This document shows, in pieces, positions 1 to 8,522 of a DNA stretch of 64,000 nt. This DNA comes from Litorimonas sp964511495 (GTDB lineage: Bacteria; Pseudomonadota; Alphaproteobacteria; Caulobacterales; Maricaulaceae): NCBI GenBank assembly GCA_964511495.1, contig CAZEFT010000004.1, positions 1 to 64,000 on the forward strand. The letters are read 5' to 3'. Position 1 is the first letter of the stretch. Each line of letters starts with the position of its first letter. The translations under genes were made by a program, and so were the position numbers. A model generated the notes under the pieces. That model ran no database searches, was not told the origin of the DNA, and saw only the letters and a program-made list of their open reading frames with translations.

Positions 1-1
1 G

Positions 2-199
2 CCAATCCAACGTACGATTAGGCCCGTCGTGAAGAACAAACTCACTATACCGCACCTTCAGCATGTGGGGATCATTCTCTTGAATTTCTCACAAGAGACT
101 GAATTTATTGAGGGTTTTAAAATGCTAACCGAGGATCAATCTCAACCCCATGATTGGATTACCTTAGTGCTGGGTAATTTCAGAACAGTTTTGGAATGA
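2..199 (+). CDS. Possible 3' end of a gene entering from the left edge
   Basis: One plus-strand frame is open from the window edge to a TGA at 197-199, about 65 codons. The composition looks protein-like, with a mixed hydrophobic and acidic C-terminus ending in FRTVLE. The last 20 bases overlap the stop end of the convergent DUF1295 gene, which is a common arrangement. I recognise no domain and cannot see its start. It could be a chance open frame; the sequence left of the window would decide. Confidence 0.3.
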   Translation, partial: PIQRTIRPVVKNKLTIPHLQHVGIILLNFSQETEFIEGFKMLTEDQSQPHDWITLVLGNFRTVLE

Positions 200-1046
200 G
201 TTTGGGGGTGTTTTTGCGATAGGCCAGATAGTCTGGATCATCGCCCCATTTTTTCATACCCGCCTTTTGCAAAAGAGGAATACCACTCACCTTAAGCAGA
301 AGGAACATGACGAAGAATGGCGAAATAAGCGCAATCCACGTGCCATCACTCAATATGGGGAGGGCCATAACAGCAACGCCTATCCATAAGAGGATTTCTC
401 CGAAATAGTTCGGATGTTGGGATCGCGCCCACAAACCTGTATTGATGAATTTTGATTTATTCTCTGGGTCTTTGCGAAAGGCCGATTTTTGTGCGTCGGC
501 CGTAACTTCAATGCTAAAGCCTATAATCCATAAAATAAGGCCAATGGTCGCAAAGACATCCCATCCTTTAGGATCAGCTGTCGTGATCATGGCCAAAGCA
601 CACGCTGCCGTTAGAATGACCCATGTGCCTTGTATGGTCCACGCCACTAAAAACCGAGGGCCATTGACTTTAATTTCATCAAAACGCTTGTCGCCCTTAT
701 CCCTTTTGACGCGCGCAAAGAGGAATAGCCCTAAACGGAGTGACCAAATAACGACCAAAGCTGCGGCCACCATACCTCTGACGCCTAAGGGTTGGGCAAG
801 ATAAACGGCTAAGATAATCATAGTGATATAGGTGAAAGCCCCGGTCAGGTCATAATATTTTTCGGTTTTGGCGAGTGCCGATGGGATAAAGACCAACCAA
901 TTCACGACAAACGCCCAAAGGGCACAGAGAAAGAAAATGGAGGTGCCTTGGAAGGCCTTCCCTTCCCCGCCAGCAATATAACCCACCCCTAAACCAAGTA
1001 TTGTAAAGACGAGTAGAGCGACAAAAGTTTTGAAAGTTTTGGACAT
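180..1046 (-). CDS. DUF1295 family membrane protein (steroid 5-alpha-reductase-like)
   Basis: A 288-residue multi-pass inner-membrane protein with about seven hydrophobic segments. The C-terminal half carries the family signature: SQHPNYFGE near residues 210-220, followed by hydrophobic helices and a W(G)DDPDYLAYR-type tail. These motifs belong to the DUF1295 / 3-oxo-5-alpha-steroid 4-dehydrogenase superfamily, whose members reduce C=C bonds using NAD(P)H. The bacterial substrate is unknown. The ATG start gives a short basic N-terminus before the first helix. It is monocistronic here, divergent from the nuclease gene at 1220. Family assignment is firm; substrate is not. Confidence 0.85.
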   Translation of the reverse strand: MSKTFKTFVALLVFTILGLGVGYIAGGEGKAFQGTSIFFLCALWAFVVNWLVFIPSALAKTEKYYDLTGAFTYITMIILAVYLAQPLGVRGMVAAALVVIWSLRLGLFLFARVKRDKGDKRFDEIKVNGPRFLVAWTIQGTWVILTAACALAMITTADPKGWDVFATIGLILWIIGFSIEVTADAQKSAFRKDPENKSKFINTGLWARSQHPNYFGEILLWIGVAVMALPILSDGTWIALISPFFVMFLLLKVSGIPLLQKAGMKKWGDDPDYLAYRKNTPKLIPKLF

Positions 1047-1171
1047 GGAACCACCAAATTATATGTTTTCATAGTCTATACGTCGCAAAACGGGAAAGTA
1101 TGTGATTGAAATAAAGGCTTGCTTTGAAAAGTGTGACGATTCATAGATGTGTTCGTTATTTGTTCTGACCT

Positions 1172-1198
1172 TTGCCTGTGGACAATGTCGGGTATAAT
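1172..1198 (+). promoter_or_regulatory. Candidate sigma70-type promoter of the FAN1-like gene
   Basis: A perfect TATAAT lies at 1193-1198, 22 bases before the GTG at 1220. A weak -35 match (TTGCCT, 1172-1177) sits 15 bases upstream, which is short spacing. It lies in the 173-base divergent region between the DUF1295 and nuclease genes. Seen by eye only. Confidence 0.35.
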
Positions 1199-1219
1199 TG
1201 AGGAACAAAGAAAGACTAA

Positions 1220-3460
1220 GTGGGGATGAATTTGGCCAAGGCCCATCAATATATCAGAGCGGAACGCAATCGGTTTCGGCGTGCCTCTGAAGGACGGGCA
1301 TGGTCGGTGAAAGAATTGCCGCAATATTATTATCATCGCAATTTCTGTGACATGCTGACTCATGTGGCCACACGCTATACGGCCCTAATGGCTCCCGAAC
1401 ATACGAAATTCATTCGCGATTTCGAAGCTCTACCATTTGCGGCGCAATGCGCTTATGCTCGTATTGCCGGACGAAAGGGTCGCGTTTTTAATATCCACCA
1501 CCTGCATTATTCTGAAATTCAAAACATTCCGAAGCAATTTGACATTTTACATGAGGTTAACTTCATAAAACACCCTGAAAATGTTGATTTCAAAGACTAT
1601 TTGCTATCTCTGACGAAGCCTGAACTTGTCGATTTAATGCTCGACAGGGTTTGTGAGACGCAGTTTAAACGATCTTGGAAAAAAGCCCGGTTGATAGATA
1701 TTGGTCTTGAACAGATTGATTTTGATGATCTGACCATTCCCGACGGTGTGATTGTGCAGTCTCGTATGCAGAGCTTTCACTACCTTCTTTTTTTGTATTT
1801 CGGACGTATCGAAACGAGTTTACAAAGCAAGACATTGGGAGAGTTAGGTTTGGTGCGCCCTCCTCAAACCGAGCCGAAAACGGTCCGCTATTCCCATTAT
1901 GAAGAAGCCTGCTCTGCTTATTTTTACGCCAACGCCCTGTCTGATTTGCGCCAAGGAGATGAGCAGGCAATTTCAACCTTAAAAGAGCGCATCAAGGACT
2001 GGCCCTGCCCTGTTGATGAAGTCACAGAAGTAAAGCGTGGAAAACTCTTACAAAAGCTTGGTGGCATCAGTGAACGGACAGGTGATATTGAGCAGGCACT
2101 CTTTTATTACGGCTTGAATGATAATGCGCTGTCTAATGAACGGGTTATTCGTATTCGGTATAAGCGTAATTCCGAACGTGACCGGGATTGGGCTCAGGCG
2201 CGTCTGGAAGACATGATCGACAATCCCGAAAGTGATGAAGAACTCGCTTTCGCCGAGGATTTTTACGCCAGAAAATATAATAAGAAAAAAACCAGCATTG
2301 TGACCGACCTCTTGCGTGATAGCGAGACAGTCTATCTGGATGAAGCCTTTAAAAACGCACCGGAACGAGCCGCTCTGCAATATTTCAAACAAAAGGGTTA
2401 TGAAGCTTATCGTGCAGAGAATAAGCCTTGGCGCGTTTTATTTGGCCTCATGTTCTGGGATGAAATTTATGGAGGTAAACCGCCGGCTGGGTGGTCATTG
2501 CCGGAAAATTTAAAAACAGGACAGTTCTATACGCAACATCAGGACGCGATTGAGGTCAAATTGGCCGGTTTGGAGAGGCCGTCTCAAATGATGGTGTCGC
2601 TGCTAAAAACATTCACGCGACATTTCGGGGTCGAGAATGGTCTTTTTCCTTGGGGAAAGCACAAGAATTTAGATCGCATAAAAGCCTTGATTTTAAACTC
2701 TCCGAATGACGCTCTCCCGGCCATGCTAAGGCTTATGGCGCAGGATTTCCAAAAGACAAAAGACGGCTTTCCTGACCTTATGGTGATAAAAAATGGATGT
2801 GTGAGCTTCGTTGAAGTTAAAGCCGAAGGAGATGCCATTCGGCGCAATCAGTTGACGCGTCTGCGGCAGTTGCAATCCGTTGGGTATGAGGCTGATATTC
2901 TAAACATCAAATGGCACATCGACCCTGAGCAAACTTATGTCGTTGTAGATGTGGAAACGACGGGCGGACGCCCGGGGTTACACCGCGTCACGGAAATCGG
3001 CGCGGTTAAAATACAGGGCGGTGAAATCATTGATGAATGGTCAAGCCTTATCAATCCACAGCGATCCATTCCGCCCAACATCACGCGTATCACAGGGATT
3101 GATGAAGCTATGGTTGCGGATGCGCCTGTCTTTGCCGATATTGCGGACAGTTTTGCTGACTTTATGGGGGACGCTATTTTCGCCGCGCATAATGTGAATT
3201 TCGACTACGGATTTATTAGCACGGAATTTGAGATGATTGACCGCAAATTCCGTCACCCAAAGATTTGCACCTGCGCCTCTATGCGCAAACTTTATCCCGG
3301 CTATCGATCCTATAGTTTGAAAAATCTTTGTCAGGAGTTTCAAATTGATTTGAAAAGCCATCACCGCGCCTTATGCGATGCGCAAGCGGCAGCAGAGCTT
3401 TTGAAAATGGTGAATGATAAGCGTTTGGATAATCAAAAAGAGCGCCTGTCCGAAGACTGA
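1220..3460 (+). CDS. FAN1-like VRR-NUC nuclease fused to a DEDDh 3'-5' exonuclease
   Basis: 746 residues. The first ~510 are helical and resemble the N-terminal and TPR-like regions of bacterial FAN1. A VRR-NUC core follows, with PDLM near 518 and FVEVKAEGD near 530 (PD-(D/E)XK metal-binding residues). From about residue 570 a second nuclease domain begins: VVVDVETTG (ExoI, D-x-E), HNVNFD near 656 (ExoII) and HHRALCDA near 714 (ExoIII, H-x4-D), as in DnaQ/epsilon-type proofreading exonucleases. FAN1 is a 5' flap endonuclease and 5' exonuclease in interstrand-crosslink repair. The fusion puts both polarities in one chain. The start is GTG at 1220 or ATG at 1226. All key residues appear intact. 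Confidence 0.85.
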   Translation: MGMNLAKAHQYIRAERNRFRRASEGRAWSVKELPQYYYHRNFCDMLTHVATRYTALMAPEHTKFIRDFEALPFAAQCAYARIAGRKGRVFNIHHLHYSEIQNIPKQFDILHEVNFIKHPENVDFKDYLLSLTKPELVDLMLDRVCETQFKRSWKKARLIDIGLEQIDFDDLTIPDGVIVQSRMQSFHYLLFLYFGRIETSLQSKTLGELGLVRPPQTEPKTVRYSHYEEACSAYFYANALSDLRQGDEQAISTLKERIKDWPCPVDEVTEVKRGKLLQKLGGISERTGDIEQALFYYGLNDNALSNERVIRIRYKRNSERDRDWAQARLEDMIDNPESDEELAFAEDFYARKYNKKKTSIVTDLLRDSETVYLDEAFKNAPERAALQYFKQKGYEAYRAENKPWRVLFGLMFWDEIYGGKPPAGWSLPENLKTGQFYTQHQDAIEVKLAGLERPSQMMVSLLKTFTRHFGVENGLFPWGKHKNLDRIKALILNSPNDALPAMLRLMAQDFQKTKDGFPDLMVIKNGCVSFVEVKAEGDAIRRNQLTRLRQLQSVGYEADILNIKWHIDPEQTYVVVDVETTGGRPGLHRVTEIGAVKIQGGEIIDEWSSLINPQRSIPPNITRITGIDEAMVADAPVFADIADSFADFMGDAIFAAHNVNFDYGFISTEFEMIDRKFRHPKICTCASMRKLYPGYRSYSLKNLCQEFQIDLKSHHRALCDAQAAAELLKMVNDKRLDNQKERLSED

Positions 3461-3532
3461 ATTTCCGATAGGCACGACCTTTTAAAAATGCCAAAGTATA
3501 CACAATAAAAGTCTCTTTCCGCAGGATAAACC

Positions 3533-4471
3533 GTGCCGTCTTCCGCTGATAATATCAATGCCGATAATCTCTATGATTTGCCCACAGATGACAGTCTGAA
3601 GGCGTTGCAAGGCTCTATAGAGGCGCGATTAGCGGAACTTGTGCCATCTGACCAAACATGGCCTATTCGTCTGCATGAGGCGCAACGTCACGCATTACTC
3701 TCACCGGGTAAACGCTTTCGCCCTCTCCTTTGTGTGTTGATTGCTCAAGGGGCGACAAATGACCCCATTTTGCGCAAGGCAGCTATTGACGTCGGTTGCG
3801 TGGCGGAAATGGTGCATGCGGCTTCGCTCATTCTGGATGACCTGCCCTGTATGGACGACGCGGCGCTACGCCGTAATCAACCAACAACCCATATCGCTTT
3901 TGATGAAAGTACGGCAATATTGAGTGCCGTGGCGCTTCTTAATCGGGGCTTCGGGATTTTATCGCGATTGGATACAATAGAACCGGAAATCAAAATTGCA
4001 CTCGTCGATTTACTCTCCTATTCTGTTGGCTCAACCGGATTAATTGCAGGACAAATGGCGGATTTGGCCAATGATGATGCGAACACAAATATTCAAGATG
4101 TCGAACGCCTTAATCACCTTAAAACTGGTGCACTGTTTGAATATGCGATTTACAGCGCCGCTATTTTGACCAAACTCTCGGTAGGGCAAAAAGAAGAGTT
4201 GAAAGATTTTGCCTATCATCTCGGGCTTGCGTTTCAACTTTTGGATGATTTGAAAGACAGCCTGATGAGTGATGATGAGGCCGAGAAATCTGTCGGGCGG
4301 GATACCGGAAAAGCGACGCTTTTGGCATTAATGGGATCGGAGGATTCCAAACGACAACTTAAAGCCTATTTATCATCGGCTAAAGTCTCGCTGCATCGCG
4401 CAGGCTTGCGCAATATGAAAGCCTTGGACGCTGCGATGGATCGACAATTTGCCTTTCTCCATCAGGCTTAA
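3533..4471 (+). CDS. crtE: Geranylgeranyl/polyprenyl diphosphate synthase
   Basis: A 312-residue isoprenyl diphosphate synthase that condenses isopentenyl diphosphate with allylic diphosphates to supply the C20 precursor of carotenoids. The first aspartate-rich motif is DDLPCMD at 102-108, followed by RR; the second is DDLKD at 238-242. GKRFRP near 59-64 binds IPP. The GTG start has a GCAGGA Shine-Dalgarno seven to eight bases upstream. It opens the cluster with the ABC exporter, crtW and crtZ, which supports crtE over ispA; chain length cannot be fixed from sequence alone. Confidence 0.85.
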   Translation: MPSSADNINADNLYDLPTDDSLKALQGSIEARLAELVPSDQTWPIRLHEAQRHALLSPGKRFRPLLCVLIAQGATNDPILRKAAIDVGCVAEMVHAASLILDDLPCMDDAALRRNQPTTHIAFDESTAILSAVALLNRGFGILSRLDTIEPEIKIALVDLLSYSVGSTGLIAGQMADLANDDANTNIQDVERLNHLKTGALFEYAIYSAAILTKLSVGQKEELKDFAYHLGLAFQLLDDLKDSLMSDDEAEKSVGRDTGKATLLALMGSEDSKRQLKAYLSSAKVSLHRAGLRNMKALDAAMDRQFAFLHQA

Positions 4472-4476
4472 GCTCT

Positions 4477-5454
4477 TTGTCTGACGCGACGGATATGGCC
4501 CAAAGCGTGAAGAATGAGGCCCCTCTCCTCCATGTCGAGCGGATGAGCGTTGCCTATGGCCGCCATCAAGCGCTCAAAGATATTTCACTCAACATTCAAC
4601 CCGGCGAACTTGTTGGCATCATAGGGCCAAATGGCGCCGGAAAAACCAGCTTTGTCAAAGCTCTCTGCGGACATGTGCATTCTACAGGGCAAATAAAAAT
4701 CGCAGATAAGCCCATTAAACGCGGACAAGACCGCCGCGCTCTTATCGGTCTGGTGCCGCAAGACATTGGTCTATACCCCCAGCTGACAGCCCGAGAAAAT
4801 TTGGACGTGATGGCGCGATTGCTAGGCGTCGACATAGGCAATCGCAAGGCGCGAACGGATGAGGTTCTTGCCTCGGTCGGCATGACAGAAAAACAAGATG
4901 CTTTGGTTTCCGCTTTATCGGGCGGGATGAAACGCCGTATCAATGTGGCGGCGGCCATTATGCACGCGCCTTCCGTGGTGATTTTTGACGAACCCACAGC
5001 CGGTATTGATATTCCTGCCCGGGATGTTGTTCACAGACTGGCCCGCCAACAAGCGCAAACCGGTAAAGCCGTCATTTTGATCACGCATGAATTGGAGCAG
5101 GCAGAAGCCCTGTGCGATAAAATCCTTTTATTACGACAAGGAGACGCCCTCGCCTTCGGCAGCCCGGCTGATATTTTAGAAACCTATTATGGGTCGCAAC
5201 GCACCGCCCGATTGCGCTTCGCTGCCCCTCCAAATGCGCAAATCCATCACGCCTTAAAGGATTTTGAATTTCGCGAAGGTGAACTTCCAACAATCTGGCA
5301 GACTGAGACAGATATGGATGAGCGGTTTTTTGTGCAGGAAGTCATGAATGAATTAAGCTCTGAGCGCGATAGTCTGAGAGAGATTTCGGTTGGCCGTCCG
5401 GGTCTGAACTCACTCATGCATGACATCGAAACCGTGGAGCCAATGGCATTATGA
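4477..5454 (+). CDS. ABC-2 type exporter, ATP-binding protein
   Basis: 325 residues. An N-terminal ABC ATPase domain shows Walker A GPNGAGKT near 51-58, a Q-loop in VPQDIG, the signature LSGGMKRR near 148-155, Walker B VVIFDEPTAGID, and the H-loop ITHE. A C-terminal ~80-residue extension resembles the DUF4162-type domain of CcmA/DrrA-like exporters. The start is TTG at 4477, five bases after the crtE stop, or ATG at 4495 (residue 7). The stop overlaps the permease start by four bases (ATGA), so the two are translationally coupled. The substrate is unknown; its place inside the carotenoid cluster suggests a lipid or pigment. Confidence 0.9.
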   Translation: MSDATDMAQSVKNEAPLLHVERMSVAYGRHQALKDISLNIQPGELVGIIGPNGAGKTSFVKALCGHVHSTGQIKIADKPIKRGQDRRALIGLVPQDIGLYPQLTARENLDVMARLLGVDIGNRKARTDEVLASVGMTEKQDALVSALSGGMKRRINVAAAIMHAPSVVIFDEPTAGIDIPARDVVHRLARQQAQTGKAVILITHELEQAEALCDKILLLRQGDALAFGSPADILETYYGSQRTARLRFAAPPNAQIHHALKDFEFREGELPTIWQTETDMDERFFVQEVMNELSSERDSLREISVGRPGLNSLMHDIETVEPMAL

Positions 5455-6551
5455 TTTACGCGGTCATGAAAACTATGGCACTTCGTCTTTGGCGAGACAA
5501 AGGTGCTTTGCTTCTAGCCTTTATCTTGCCCGGTTTTATTTTCGCCATTTTCGCGGTTATTTTTTCGACAGCGTCCGGAGGCACTTTGGACTTGCGCGTG
5601 GCTTTGGGGGCAGAAACCGATAACCCAGTCGTTGCGCAGACATTGGAGCGAATAAAAGATAACGCGACATTTGACATATTGCTTGATGAGAGTGGGCAGA
5701 TGGAGACTGTTCGAGAGACGGTGCGTTTGGGGCAAGCCGATGTCGGGCTGTTCATCGGTTCAAACCCAGATATATCAACTGTTCCTGCATTACCCCGCTT
5801 GACCATCCTTCAAGACCCGAGCCGCGAAGTCGCGGGGACGGTGATAAAAGGACAAATTCGGCAAATTTTGGCAGCAGAGACTGACCAAAGCAGTGATATT
5901 TTTGTGACCCAATCCGCCATGCCTGAAAAAACACTAGAAGGTGCGACGGATAAATCCGTTACCTATTATATCGGGGCTACAGCGATTTTATTTCTCATGT
6001 TTGCCTCGATGCAAGGCGCGTCGATTTCGATTGATGAAAGACGGTCAGGTATTTCCCAACGCCTTATGGTCGGGCCAAAGGGCGCATTGGCGATGCTGAC
6101 GGGAAAGTTTCTATTTCTGACACAAATTGGCTTTATACAGACCTTCATTATTATCGCCGTCGCCGCTCTGTTTTTCGACGTTGAGGTCACACGCCATATC
6201 CCTGCTCTCATCCTAATTACACTGGGTACAGCCATGTTGTCTGCGAGTTTGGCCTTGTTTATCGCGGCATTATGCGGGTCAGCGTCCCAAATGCATACAG
6301 TGTCGACCTTTCTGGTTTTATTGTTCTCTGCGATTGGCGGGTCAATGGTGCCGCGCTTTATGATGCCGGATTGGCTCCAAGGGTTAGGCATTTTGACGCC
6401 GAATTACTGGGTGATCGAAGGGTTTTACGGTATTTTAGCAAGGGGACAATCTGTCCTGTCCCTTTGGCCGGTATTGAGTGTTATATATGTATCAGCGGGG
6501 GTCTTTTTGGCCTCTGCCGCCATCATATCACATAAAATGATGCGACTTTAA
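5451..6551 (+). CDS. ABC-2 type exporter, permease protein
   Basis: 366 residues with the ABC-2 permease layout: one N-terminal membrane helix (~18-38), a periplasmic domain of about 140 residues, then five helices in the C-terminal half. Helices start near residues 170, 225, 255, 285 and 340. The region around SISIDERRSGISQRLMVGP is typical of ABC-2 permeases that couple to the ATPase. The ATG overlaps the upstream ATPase stop by four bases. It should form a homodimeric exporter with its neighbour. It is followed after 12 bases by crtW. Confidence 0.88.
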   Translation: MIYAVMKTMALRLWRDKGALLLAFILPGFIFAIFAVIFSTASGGTLDLRVALGAETDNPVVAQTLERIKDNATFDILLDESGQMETVRETVRLGQADVGLFIGSNPDISTVPALPRLTILQDPSREVAGTVIKGQIRQILAAETDQSSDIFVTQSAMPEKTLEGATDKSVTYYIGATAILFLMFASMQGASISIDERRSGISQRLMVGPKGALAMLTGKFLFLTQIGFIQTFIIIAVAALFFDVEVTRHIPALILITLGTAMLSASLALFIAALCGSASQMHTVSTFLVLLFSAIGGSMVPRFMMPDWLQGLGILTPNYWVIEGFYGILARGQSVLSLWPVLSVIYVSAGVFLASAAIISHKMMRL

Positions 6552-6563
6552 TAAAGGCGTTTT

Positions 6564-7292
6564 TTGGGACCAACAACTGATATCCAAACCCCAAATTGGG
6601 GTCTGTTCCTTGCGATAATAGTCGTCGGGGCTTGGGCGGCTGTGCATGTTTATAGCGTGTTTTTTCATACGTTAAGCGCACCGCTTTGGCAGACTTTAGG
6701 TCTCATCGCTCTGCAATGCTGGCTTTACACGGGTGTTTTCATTGTCGCCCATGACACAATGCATGGCTCACTTGTTCCACGTTATCCCAAGTTAAACGCA
6801 AGCATCGGCACTGCGATATTATTTGTCTATGCAGGCTTTAATTGGTCAAAAATGCGTACGGCCCATCATGCCCATCATGACCATGCGGGATTAGAAGGTG
6901 ATCCTGATTTTAATATAGATAACCCCAAAGACTTTTGGCCGTGGTATGTAAAGTTCTTTCGGCAGTATTTCGGATTGCAACAAATCATAGTTCTGGTCGG
7001 CTTTACCCTCGCTTATGTTTTCATATTTGGAGCGGATTATTTAAATACGATTATTATGTGGGCGGTGCCGGCCATTTTATCTTCGGTTCAGCTCTTTTAC
7101 TTCGGAACATACAGAACCCATCGGCATGAAACCGGTTTTGCTGACCATCACAATGCGCGAAGCAATGATTATCCGCGTTGGCTGTCTTTGTTGACGTGTT
7201 TTCACTTTGGTTATCATCACGAACATCACCTTTACCCGCATGAGCCGTGGTGGCGATTACCCAAAAAGAAGTTTGAAAGGGTGGAGTCATGA
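6564..7292 (+). CDS. crtW: Beta-carotene ketolase (CrtW type)
   Basis: 242 residues, the usual length for CrtW. It is an integral-membrane di-iron oxygenase of the fatty-acid desaturase superfamily that adds 4-keto groups to beta-ionone rings. Three histidine clusters are present: HDTMHG near 68-73, HHAHHDH near 101-107, and HFGYHHEHH near 214-222, separated by membrane segments. The TTG start at 6564 follows an AAAGGCG Shine-Dalgarno. The stop overlaps the crtZ ATG. Together with CrtZ it would give astaxanthin-type ketocarotenoids, provided crtB, crtI and crtY lie elsewhere. Confidence 0.88.
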   Translation: MGPTTDIQTPNWGLFLAIIVVGAWAAVHVYSVFFHTLSAPLWQTLGLIALQCWLYTGVFIVAHDTMHGSLVPRYPKLNASIGTAILFVYAGFNWSKMRTAHHAHHDHAGLEGDPDFNIDNPKDFWPWYVKFFRQYFGLQQIIVLVGFTLAYVFIFGADYLNTIIMWAVPAILSSVQLFYFGTYRTHRHETGFADHHNARSNDYPRWLSLLTCFHFGYHHEHHLYPHEPWWRLPKKKFERVES

Positions 7293-7786
7293 CGTGGTAT
7301 GTGGCTACATTTATCGTTCTGGCAAGTGTCGTTGGCATGGAAGCTTTCGCTTGGTTTGTGCATAAATACATTATGCATAGTCGTTGGGGGTGGGGTTGGC
7401 ATGAAAGCCATCATGTCGAAACAGAGGGGCTGTTTGAAACGAACGATCTCTACGCCGTGTGTTTCAGTGTTATCGCCGCGACGCTTTTTATTATCGGCTC
7501 AATGGGATATCCCGCGCTCTGGATGGTCGCATTGGGTCTGACACTTTATGGTATTCTTTATGGTGTCGTGCATGACGGCTTGGTTCATCAACGTTGGCCG
7601 TTTTATGTGAAAACGCCCAATGGTTATTTGAAACGTCTCGTTCAAGCGCATCGTTTGCATCATGCCGTTCATGAACGTGATGGAGCCGTCTCATTCGGGT
7701 TTCTTTATGCCGAAGATGTGCGGATATTAAAGAGCCGTCTGAAAGCTAATCAGGCGCGGAAAAGTGTGTCATTAGCCGATGAATAG
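7289..7786 (+). CDS. crtZ: Beta-carotene hydroxylase (CrtZ type)
   Basis: 165 residues, normal for CrtZ, a membrane di-iron enzyme that hydroxylates carbon 3 of the beta-ionone ring. The histidine motifs are HKYIMH near 24-29, HESHH near 37-41, HDGLVH near 95-100 and HRLHH near 122-126. About four hydrophobic helices are visible. The ATG overlaps the crtW stop by four bases, and its own 3' end overlaps the aat ATG by eight, so crtW, crtZ and aat are probably one message. Confidence 0.9.
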   Translation: MTWYVATFIVLASVVGMEAFAWFVHKYIMHSRWGWGWHESHHVETEGLFETNDLYAVCFSVIAATLFIIGSMGYPALWMVALGLTLYGILYGVVHDGLVHQRWPFYVKTPNGYLKRLVQAHRLHHAVHERDGAVSFGFLYAEDVRILKSRLKANQARKSVSLADE

Positions 7787-8411
7787 TTTCGGGCCCAATG
7801 CCCTTTTGGATTGTTATCGCCAAGGCATTTTCCCGATGTCGGATTCGCGGGACGACACCCAAGTCTTTTTAATGAATCCTGAAGACCGCGGAATTATCCC
7901 GCTTGATGGATTACATATTTCAAAATCCTTGCGGAAATTTATGCGTCGTTCAAATTGGACGGTGCAATATAATCGTAATTTCCCCAAAGTCATTCAACTC
8001 TGTGCCGAGAGTCAAAAGGGCCGCGAAAGCACTTGGATTAGTGAAGGTTTGGAAAGCCTCTATGTTGAACTTCACAAGCATGGACATGTTTTCTCAGTCG
8101 AAATATATGACGATGATGAATTGGTCGGAGGTCTTTATGGCGTGAGCTTAGGTGGCGCATTTTTTGGCGAAAGCATGTTCTCGCGGGCAACGAATGCCAG
8201 CAAAATCGCTCTCGTCGGTTTGGTAAGAGGATTGATCGATAATGGCTATAGCTTGCTTGATACACAATTTTTAACTCCTCACCTTGCGACACTTGGGGGC
8301 GTTGAAATTCCGCGAGAGGAATATCGCGCGCGTTTGAAATCCGCTTTGGCCCTAAAGGCCGAGTTTCCAAAAGGTTTGCTTCCCGTCTCTGCATTATTGC
8401 AACAGGTTTAA
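7779..8411 (+). CDS. aat: Leucyl/phenylalanyl-tRNA--protein transferase
   Basis: 210 residues, close to E. coli Aat. It transfers Leu or Phe from aminoacyl-tRNA to proteins with N-terminal Arg or Lys, making them ClpS/ClpAP N-degrons; cytoplasmic. Family motifs seen include YRQGIFPM near the N-terminus, GRESTWI, GGLYGVSLGGAFFGESMFSR in the GNAT-like core, and LLDTQFLTPHLATLGG. The ATG lies inside the end of crtZ, with an eight-base overlap. This housekeeping function seems to ride on the pigment operon. Confidence 0.93.
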   Translation: MNSFGPNALLDCYRQGIFPMSDSRDDTQVFLMNPEDRGIIPLDGLHISKSLRKFMRRSNWTVQYNRNFPKVIQLCAESQKGRESTWISEGLESLYVELHKHGHVFSVEIYDDDELVGGLYGVSLGGAFFGESMFSRATNASKIALVGLVRGLIDNGYSLLDTQFLTPHLATLGGVEIPREEYRARLKSALALKAEFPKGLLPVSALLQQV

Positions 8412-8440
8412 TCTCTCTTTCGTGTCGGGGGTTTCTCGAC

Positions 8441-8498
8441 TTGACGTGTTCTATTCCATGTCTATGTTGCGCGCAAAATTGGCGGGCTAATTCCGCCA
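8441..8498 (+). promoter_or_regulatory. Candidate promoter and leader hairpin of the DEAD-box gene
   Basis: TTGACG (8441-8446), a 16-base spacer and TATGTT (8463-8468) form a plausible promoter. Just downstream, TGGCGG (8480-8485) and CCGCCA (8493-8498) make a perfect 6-bp stem with a 7-base loop, 24 bases before the TTG start of the helicase. No T-run follows, so it is not an intrinsic terminator for aat. Confidence 0.35.
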
Positions 8499-8522
8499 TC
8501 ATTGTCGAAAAGTTGACACTAT

